Below, piece by piece: positions 56,219 through 64,000 of a stretch of 64,000 nt of DNA. The stretch comes from Phymorhynchus buccinoides. Lineage: Eukaryota; Mollusca; Gastropoda; Neogastropoda; Raphitomidae. The notes below the pieces were generated by a model. It was not told the origin of the DNA. It saw only the letters and a program-made list of their open reading frames with translations, and did no database searches. Numbering within the stretch: the stretch's first letter is position 1; every line of letters starts with the position of its first letter. The translations under genes and the position numbers were made by a program. The DNA lies in assembly GCA_017654935.2 (NCBI GenBank), contig CM065699.1:195432-259431 (forward strand). Direction: 5' to 3'.

Positions 56219-59200
56219 TAAGGAAGTAAGAGAACGTTGCGTGCAAGCATCGTGCTTATTTTACTTTCTAATGATTAATTATTTGTTTGCCTTTAATGTT
56301 CTTGTTATCAATGTAAAGCGCACTGAGCTCATGTGAGAAAGAGCGCTATATAAATTCCCATTATTATTATACAGACATTGATGTGATAGGGTTTGATAGC
56401 ACTGTTCTGGTGTGTTAAACATTAGGTACAGACATTGATGTGATAGGGTTTGATAGCACTGTTCTGGTGTGTTAAACATTACATACAGACATTGATGTGA
56501 TAGGGTTTGATAGCATTGTTCTGGTGTGTTAAACATTAGCTACAGACATTGATATGATAGGGTTTGATAGCATTGTACTGGTGTGTTAAACATTAGGTAC
56601 AGACATTGATGTGATAGGGTTTGATAGCACTGTTCTGGTGTGTTAAACATTAGGTACAGACATTGATGTGATAGGGTTTGATAGCACTGTTCTGGTGTGT
56701 TAAACATTAGGTACAGACATTGATGTGATAGGGTTTGATAGCACTGTTCTGGTGTGTTAAACATTAGGTACAGACATTGATGTGATAGGGTTTGATAGCA
56801 TTGTTCTGGTGTGTTAAACATTAGGTACAGACATTGATGTGATAGGGTTTGATAGCACTGTTCTGGTGTGTTAAACATTAGGTACAGACATTGATATGAT
56901 AGGGTTTGATAGCATTGTTCTGGTGTGTTAAACATTACGTACAGACATTGATGTGATAGGGTTTGATAGCACTGTCTTGGTGTGTTAAACATTAGGTACA
57001 GACATTGATGTGATAGGGTTTGATAGCACTGTTCTGGTGTGTTAAACATTACATACAGACATTGATGTGATAGGGTTTGATAGCACTGTTCTGGTGTGTT
57101 AAACATTAGGTACAGACATTGATATGATAGGGTTTGATAGCATTGTTCTGGTGTGTTAAACATTAGGTACAGACATTGATATGATAGGGTTTGATAGCAC
57201 TGTTCTGGTGTGTTAAACATTAGGTACAGACATTGATATGATAGGGTTTGATAGCACTGTTCTGGTGTGTTAAACATTACGTACAGACATTGATGTGATA
57301 GGGTTTGATAGCACTGTTCTGGTGTGTTAAACATTAGGTACAGACATTGATATGATAGGGTTTGATAGCACTGTTCTGGTGTGTTAAACATTACGTACAG
57401 ACATTGATGTGATAGGGTTTGATAGCATTGTTCTGGTGTGTTAAACATTAGGTACAGACATTGATGTGATAGGGTTTGATAGCACTATTCTGGTGTGTTA
57501 AACATTACATACAGACATTGATGTGATAGGGTTTGATAGCATTGTTCTGGTGTGACATTGATATGATAGGGTTTGATAGCACTGTTCTGGTGTGTTAAAC
57601 ATTACATACAGACATTGATATGATAGGGTTTGATAGCACTGTTCTGGTGTGTTAAACATTAGGTACAGACATTGATGTGATAGGGTTTGATAGCATTGTT
57701 CTGGTGTGTTAAACATTACATACAGACATTGATGTGATAGGGTTTGATAGCACTGTTCTGGTGTGTTAAACATTACATACAGACATTGATGTGATAGGGT
57801 TTGATAGCATTGTTCTGGTGTGTTAAACATTACATACAGACATTGATGTGATAGGGTTTGATAGCACTGTTCTGGTGTGTTAAACATTACATACAGACAT
57901 TGATGTGATAGGGTTTGATAGCATTGTTCTGGTGTGTTAAACATTAGCTACAGACATTGATATGATAGGGTTTGATAGCATTGTACTGGTGTGTTAAACA
58001 TTAGGTACAGACATTGATGTGATAGGGTTTGATAGCACTGTCTTGGTGTGTTAAACATTAGGTACAGACATTGATGTGATAGGGTTTGATAGCACTGTTC
58101 TGGTGTGTTAAACATTAGGTACAGACATTGATGTGATAGGGTTTGATAGCACTGTTCTGGTGTGTTAAACATTAGGTACAGACATTGATGTGATAGGGTT
58201 TGATAGCATTGTTCTGGTGTGTTAAACATTAGGTACAGACATTGATATGATAGGGTTTGATAGCATTGTTCTGGTGTGTTAAACATTAGGTACAGACATT
58301 GATATGATAGGGTTTGATAGCACTGTTCTGGTGTGTTAAACATTACGTACAGACATTGATGTGATAGGGTTTGATAGCATTGTTCTGGTGTGTTAAACAT
58401 TAGGTACAGACATTGATGTGATAGGGTTTGATAGCACTGTTCTGGTGTGTTAAACATTAGGTACAGACATTGATGTGATAGGGTTTGATAGCACTGTTCT
58501 GGTGTGTTAAACATTACATACAGACATTGATGTGATAGGGTTTGATAGCACTGTTCTGGTGTGTTAAACATTAGGTACAGACATTGATATGATAGGGTTT
58601 GATAGCATTGTTCTGGTGTGTTAAACATTAGGTACAGACATTGATATGATAGGGTTTGATAGCACTGTTCTGGTGTGTTAAACATTAGGTACAGACATTG
58701 ATATGATAGGGTTTGATAGCACTGTTCTGGTGTGTTAAACATTACGTACAGACATTGATGTGATAGGGTTTGATAGCACTGTTCTGGTGTGTTAAACATT
58801 AGGTACAGACATTGATATGATAGGGTTTGATAGCACTGTTCTGGTGTGTTAAACATTACGTACAGACATTGATGTGATAGGGTTTGATAGCATTGTTCTG
58901 GTGTGTTAAACATTAGGTACAGACATTGATGTGATAGGGTTTGATAGCACTGTTCTGGTGTGTTAAACATTACATACAGACATTGATGTGATAGGTTTTG
59001 ATAGCATTGTTCTGGTGTGACATTGATATGATAGGGTTTGATAGCACTGTTCTGGTGTGTTAAACATTACATAGAGACATTGATATGATAGGGTTTCATA
59101 GCACTGTTCTGGTGTGTTAAACATTAGGTACAGACATTGATGTGATAGGGTTTGATAGCATTGTACTGGTGTGTTAAACATTAGGTACAGACATTGATAT

Positions 59201-59393
59201 GATAGGGTTTGATAGCACTGTTCTGGTGTGTTAAACATTAGGTACAGACATTGATGTTATAGGGTTTGATAGCACTGTTCTGGTGTGTTAAACATTAGGT
59301 ACAGACATTGATGTGATAGGGTTTGATAGCACTGTTCTGGTGTGTTAAACATTAGGTACAGACATTGATGTGATAGGGTTTGATAGCATTATT
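53700..59393. repeat. 57-bp satellite, right arm, interrupted by a LINE
   Basis: Mirror of the left satellite, with about 86 units excluding the insertion. On this strand the unit reads AGGTACAGACATTGATGTGA and TAGGGTTTGATAGCACTGTT. Blocks with the same subtype order recur (for example the GATATGATAGG series near 57100-57370 and 58560-58870), indicating internal segment duplication. Confidence 0.95.
55577..56370 (+). mobile_element. 5'-truncated L2/CR1-like LINE inserted in the satellite (right arm)
   Basis: The 5' part reads YAFRSALKTHLFRTYYD then TGA (55588-55641), the usual C-terminal end of L2/CR1-like ORF2. A few broken satellite pieces follow (55660-55745). Then come a 3' UTR with a (TG)n run (about 56150-56215) and the tail GTAAAGCGCACTGAGC...AAGAGCGCTATATAAATTCC with ATTATTATTAT at 56360-56370. 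The left arm contains only scrambled fragments of it. Confidence 0.78.
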
Positions 59394-60060
59394 CGCCACA
59401 GAAATCTTCTGCTGTTGTTGTTGGCATTGTTCTTGTGGGAAGGGTTGGTTGCAACATGGTGTAGATCTGATTTGGGGGCTAGTGCTACTTCAACACATGC
59501 ATGACAGTACGCTTAAACACACACACAAGAACATACAAAGGCGCACACACAGTGCATACAGTCGCCCACATATGTTGAGGTAACTATAGCGACATACTAC
59601 ACACACATGCATATACACCACACACATTTAGGGATACACACACATACATTCACATAACACACATCACACATGTTTTTCCCTGCCTATCTTATTACCTCCA
59701 TTCTGAAGCCCCCCCCCCCCCCTTCTACTTTGACTAAACAAATGGTAGTAGTCTAGTGACTGTGTGAGTGTGTGTGTGAGTGTATGTGTGTGTGTTTGTG
59801 TTTGTGTGAGTGTGTTTGTGATGAATTTTGTTATGAGAATGTAATGTACTCAAGTATGTGCGTGACTATAAATACATGTATGTGAGTGCCTGCTTTGTCC
59901 CATATGTGCCCTGCCGGGCCGAGAGGACATAAAACTCTATATTTCATTCGTGAGTGCCTGCTTATAGAATGTACCCAGGGAAGACCTTACCATCTTCAGG
60001 AAGACCGTCCATACGGGTCTTTGACCAATTGGACGATAATCTCACATTCTGGGTTGTAGA
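59394..60060. other. Low-copy spacer with CA/GT and poly-C runs (right arm)
   Basis: Mirror of 30941-31629. It contains CACACA runs (59518-59650), a poly-C run (59709-59722) and GTGTGT runs (59762-59815). No gene is seen. Confidence 0.5.
59882..59963 (+). mobile_element. 54-bp insertion with 14-bp direct repeats (right arm)
   Basis: GTGAGTGCCTGCTT at 59882-59895 and 59950-59963 flank 54 bp containing GCCCTGCCGGGCCGAGAGGA. It is the same insertion as at 31050-31131. Confidence 0.55.
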
Positions 60061-61067
60061 ATGTGTCTTTGTGCACAGGTCTTATATTCATTGAAAGTCC
60101 TGGGCTACAGTCAGGGGCTGAAGTCTGTCTTTTTCTCAGTCTCTCTCTCCACAGGCATTTGTAATGAGGTATAGGCAGGATGCAAGGCTCTGATGTCTGT
60201 CTGTCTGAGTTTATCTCTACAGGTCTGATGGGTAGTGCAGCCTTGAGGTACAGTTTGGGGCAGATCAGGGGTGTGGCCTGATGGGGCGTGGCCTGATATC
60301 TGTCAATCTGTCACTACAGGTCTGATGGGTGGTGCAGTCTTGAGGTACAGTTTGGGGCAGATCAAGGGTGAGGCCTGATGGGGTGTGGCCTGATATCTGT
60401 CAATCTGTCACTACAGGTCTGATGGGTGGTGCAGCCTTGAGGTACAGTTTGGCGCAGATCGGGGGTGTGGCCTGATTGGGGGAGTTGTGGTCTGATGTGT
60501 GTCAATCTGTCACTACAGGTCTGATAGGTGGAATGGCACTGGGTTATGGTTTCGGGGGAGGTGGGGGGGGGGGGGGGGCATGGTCTGATGTGTGTCAATC
60601 TTTGTCACTACAGGTCTGATGGGTGGAGCAGCACTGGGTTATGGTTCGGGATGGATGGAGGTCGTGGCCTGATAGGGGGAAGGGGGGGGAGGGTGTCTGG
60701 TGTGTGTCAATCGGTCACTACAGGTCTGATGGGTGGAGCAGCACTGGGCTATGGTTTGGGGCAGATGTGGGGCCCTGGCCTGATGGGGGGGGAAGGGAGG
60801 GGGGCGTGGTCTGATGTGGGTCAATCACTGTCATTACAGATCTGATGGGGTGGAGCAGCACTGGGATATGGTTTGGGGTAGATGTGGGGCCCTGGCCTGA
60901 TGGGGGGGAGGGGGGGGGGGGCGTGGTCTGATGTTGGTCAGTCAGTCATTACAGATCTGATGGGTGGAGCAGCACTGGGCTATGGTTTGGGGCGGATGTG
61001 GGGGCCATGGCCTGATGGGGGGGAGGGGGGGGCGTGGTCTGATGTGTGTCAATCACTATCATTACAG
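60061..61067 (+). repeat. Gene B tandem exon-like array (right arm)
   Basis: Ten acceptor-like sites precede exon-like copies starting at 60079, 60155, 60223, 60320, 60417, 60519, 60614, 60724, 60840 and 60955. From 60223 the spacing is 95-116 bp. The last ones read GLMGGAALGYGLGQM or DLMGGAALGYGLGRM. Earlier ones drift to GLMGSAALRYSLGQI, and the first two are nearly unrecognisable. In the drifted copies GAGGTACAG resembles a donor site. In the conserved ones no strong donor is visible. Confidence 0.62.
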
Positions 61068-61210
61068 GTCTGATGGGTGGAGCAGCACTGGGCTATGGTT
61101 TGGGGCGGATGCAGGGCCGTGGCCTGATGGGGTGGGGAATGGGGGGCAGCTGGAGTTCCCTGGATTCCTTCGGAAGCTGTGGCAGCTTTGGAAGCTTTGG
61201 CAGCTTCTAG
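61068..61210 (+). CDS. Gene B terminal exon, right-arm copy
   Basis: This 143-bp exon starts after TTACAG (61062-61067) and ends at TAG 61208-61210. It matches the left copy in length and protein: GLMGGAALGYGLGRMQGRG, LMGWGMGGSWSSLDSFGS, CGSFGSFGSF. It is the shorter paralogue of gene A, having RMQGRGLMG where gene A has the MMGGG repeats. Acceptor phase and stop position correspond exactly between the paralogues. Confidence 0.5.
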
Positions 61211-61745
61211 ATTACAACTGTCACCCCTCCCCTCTCCACATCACCCCAGCCCTGGTCTTCTGCTTCAACAGCTTTGGAAGATTGCAGTTTCTGGATTAGA
61301 ACTTGCATCCATCCACCCCCACCCCCACCTCTGGCCTTCTGTTCCTGCAATTGTAACAGCTTTGGAATACCTGTGTGCGTTGTCTGTTTGCTGTGGTGAT
61401 TTCTAGAAAACAGCACCCCCCCCTCCCCTCCCTTTGTCTTCTGCTCCTGCAATTATAGCAGCTTTGGAATACCTGTGTGCGTTGTCTGTTTGCTGTGGTG
61501 ATTTATAGAAAACAGCACCCCCCCCTCCCCTCCCTTTGTCTTCTGCTCCTGCAATTGTAGCAGCTTTGGAATACCTGTGTGCGTTGTCTGTTTGCTGTGG
61601 TGATTTATAGAAAACAGCACCCCCCCCTCCCCTCCCTTTGTCTTCTGCTCCTGCAATTATAGCAGCTTTGGAATACCTGTGTGCGTTGTCTGTTTGCTGT
61701 GGTGATTTATAGAAAACAGCACCCCCCCCTCCCCTCCCTTTGTCT
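61211..61745. repeat. 102-bp C-rich minisatellite downstream of gene B (right arm)
   Basis: Mirror of 29269-29808. Units contain AGCAGCTTTGGAATACCTGT and a poly-C/CT block. The first two units after the stop codon are diverged. Confidence 0.85.
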
Positions 61746-61910
61746 TCTGCTTTGTGTTGTGTGCAACTGGGTTAGGGTTAGGGTTAATAACCCTAACCCA
61801 ACTGCGAAAAAAGTGTGCCGTTTTCTGCTTTGTGTTGTGTGCAACTGGGTTAGGTTTAGGGTTTATAACCCTAACCCAACTGCGAAAAAAGTGTGCCGTT
61901 TTCTGCTTTG
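61746..61910. repeat. 78-bp repeat with inverted TTAGGG motif (right arm)
   Basis: Two units contain GGGTTAGGGTTAGGGTTAAT or GGGTTAGGTTTAGGGTTTAT, followed by AACCCTAACCC. Mirror of 29106-29268. Confidence 0.85.
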
Positions 61911-62045
61911 CTTTGGATGGTGACTGCTTTCACATTTTGAAGGTGTTCATGGGCTGAACTGTCAACTTGTTTTGTTGTTGTTGTTTCTTTACCTTAGGCA
62001 CAAAACCTGAAAAAGTGAAGGGCTGTTGTGTCCTGTTGCAGTGTT
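61911..62045. other. Spacer (right arm)
   Basis: Mirror of 28966-29105. ACCTTAG at about 61991 resembles an acceptor, followed by a 17-codon open stretch. This is too weak to call. Confidence 0.35.
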
Positions 62046-64000
62046 CCTAGCTTGTTACTTTACTGACAAGTGCTCTGCTATGAGTGTCTGTAGCAACACA
62101 ACATGAATGTTACTGACAAGTGCTCTACTATGAGTGTGTAGCAACACAACATGTTACTGACAAGTGCTCTGCTATGAGTGTGTAGCAACACAACTTGAAT
62201 TTACTTTACTGACAAGTGCTCTACTATGAGTGTCTGTAGCAACACAACATGAATGTTACTGACAAGTGCTCTGCTATGAGTGTCTGTAGCAACACAACAT
62301 GAATTTACTTTACTGACAAGTGCTCTGCTATGAGTGTCTGTAGCAACACAACATGAATGTTACTGAAAAGTGCTCTACTATGAGTGTCTGTAGCAACACA
62401 ACATGAATGTTACTGAAAAGTGCTCTACTATGAGTGTCTGCAACACAACATGAATGTTACTGAAAAGTGCTCTACTATGAGTGTCTGTAGCAACACAACA
62501 TGAATGTTACTGAAAAGTGCTCTGCTATGAGTGTCTGTAGCAACACAACATGAATGTTACTGACAAGTGCTCTACTATGAGTGTCTGTAGCAACACAACA
62601 TGAATGTTACTGAAAAGTGCTCTACTATGAGTGTCTGTAGCAACACAACATGAATTTACTTTACTGACAAGTGCTCTGCTATGAGTGTCTGTAGCAACAC
62701 AACATGAATGTTACTGACAAGTGCTCTACTATGAGTGTCTGCAACACAACATGAATTTACTTTACTGACAAGTGCTCTGCTATGAGTGTCTGTAGCAACA
62801 CAACATGAATGTTACTGACAAGTGCTCTGCTATGAGTGTCTGTAGCAACACAACATGAATGTTACTGACAAGTGCTCTACTATGAGTGTCTGTAGCAACA
62901 CAACATGAATGTTACTGACAAGTGCTCTGCTATGAGTGTCTGTAGCAACACAACATGAATGTTACTGACAAGTGCTCTACTATGAGTGTCTGCAACACAA
63001 CATGAATTTACTTTACTGACAAGTGCTCTACTATGAGTGTGTAGCAACACAACATGAATTTACTTTACTGACAAGTGCTCTGCTATGAGTGTCTGTAGCA
63101 ACACAACATGAATTTACTTTACTGACAAGTGCTCTGCTATGAGTGTGTAGCAACACAACATGAATGTTGCTGACAAGTGCTCTGCTATGAGTGTCTGTAG
63201 CAACACAACATGAATTTACTTTACTGACAAGTGCTCTGCTATGAGTGTCTGTAGCAACACAACATGAATTTACTTTACTGACAAGTGCTCTGCTATGAGT
63301 GTCTGTAGCAACACAACATGAATGTTACTGACAAGTGCTCTGCTATGAGTGTCTGTAGCAACACAACATGAATGTTACTGACAAGTGCTCTACTATGAGT
63401 GTCTGCAACACAACATGAATGTTACTGACAAGTGCTCTACTATGAGTGTCTGTAGCAACACAACATGAATTTACTTTACTGACAAGTGCTCTGCTATGAG
63501 TGTCTGTAGCAACACAACATGAATGTTACTAACAACTGCTCTGCTATGAGTGTCTGTAGCAACACAACATGAATTTACTTTACTGACAAGTGCTCTGCTA
63601 TGAGTGTGTAGCAACACAACATGAATGTTGCTGACAAGTGCTCTGCTATGAGTGTCTGTAGCAACACAACATGAATGTTACTGACAAGTGCTCTACTATG
63701 AGTGTCTGCAACACAACATGAATGTTACTGACAAGTGCTCTGCTATGAGTGTCTGTAGCAACACAACATGAATGTTACTGACAAGTGCTCTGCTATGAGT
63801 GTCTGTAGCAACACAACATGAATGTTACTAACAACTGCTCTGCTATGAGTGTCTGTTGCAACACAACATGAATGTTACTGACAAGTGCTCTGCTATGAGT
63901 GTCTGTAGCAACACAACATGAATGTTACTGACAAGTGCTCTACTATGAGTGTCTGCAACACAACATGAATTTACTTTTACTGACAAGTGCTCTATTATGA
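62046..64000. repeat. About 50-bp minisatellite (right arm), cut by window end
   Basis: Mirror of 27004-28965 with almost the same total length (about 1.96 kb each) and matching unit order. It includes the TTTACTTTTACTGACAAG variant near 63970. Confidence 0.94.

Larger units (their letters stand above)
45152..64000. repeat. Right arm of the giant inverted repeat (about 18.8 kb, continues past window)
   Basis: This is the mirror image of 27004-45147, with the same order of arrays, exons and transposons. It is about 700 bp longer, mainly because of a LINE insertion at 55577-56370. Substitutions separate the arms. For example, the MULE copies read HVLAGQAAPPQRGKYKA here and YALAGQAAPPQRGKCKA in the left arm. 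Confidence 0.93.

Noticed and set aside
56118..56336. Open frame of alternating Val/Cys near 56150
   Set aside because: This is translation of a (TG)n run in the LINE 3' UTR.

Overview
The window is eukaryotic, repeat-dominated DNA, most likely from a mollusc, possibly a gastropod. That assignment is an inference. It rests on degenerate non-LTR retrotransposons (LINEs) of CR1/L2-like type with (ATT)n-like tails, a MULE transposase remnant, a TTAA-flanked piggyBac-type MITE, short TTAGGG tracts, and the absence of any bacterial-style gene cluster. No intact single-exon housekeeping gene, rRNA, tRNA or CRISPR array was found.

Layout. Positions 1-2562 hold the 3' part of a broken LINE, whose stop codon runs almost directly into a 56-bp minisatellite (2569-4159). 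A 61-bp minisatellite follows (4531-8582) and runs into a 500-N assembly gap (8583-9082). From 9083 to 13490 lies the only sizeable low-copy stretch, with a second LINE fragment on the minus strand (10265-11220) and a solo LINE/SINE-like tail (11225-11303). From 13490 to 29270 there is a chain of distinct minisatellites with units from 31 to 131 bp and only short spacers between them.

The dominant structure is a giant inverted repeat. About 18.1 kb (27004-45147) is repeated in reverse orientation as about 18.8 kb (45152-64000, continuing past the window edge). A 4-bp spacer at 45148-45151 separates the arms, which lie inside a 39-bp minisatellite. Every element of one arm recurs in mirror order in the other: telomere-like motif, G-rich minisatellite, gene B exon array, 57-bp satellite, 76-bp repeat, piggyBac-type MITE, 94-100-bp repeat, 31-bp repeat split by a MULE, gene A exon array, 60-bp and 63-bp repeats, and the 39-bp array. 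The arms differ by substitutions, small indels and one LINE insertion. They are therefore diverged copies or alleles rather than one molecule read twice, although a misassembly of two haplotypes is not excluded.

The most gene-like content is a pair of related genes, present once per arm and so four copies in all. Each ends in a terminal exon encoding a Gly/Met/Ser/Phe-rich peptide that starts GL(I/M)GGAA(M/L)GYG and ends GWGMGGSWSSL(S/D)SFGSCGSFGSFGSF. Upstream of each terminal exon are repeated exon-like copies, most preceded by a (C)ACAG|G acceptor-like site. They are embedded in (ATG)n microsatellite for gene A, or in 95-116-bp tandem units for gene B. I do not recognise the family and assign no function. 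The gene A and gene B exon arrays and their mirror-image duplication are the best candidates here for something undescribed.
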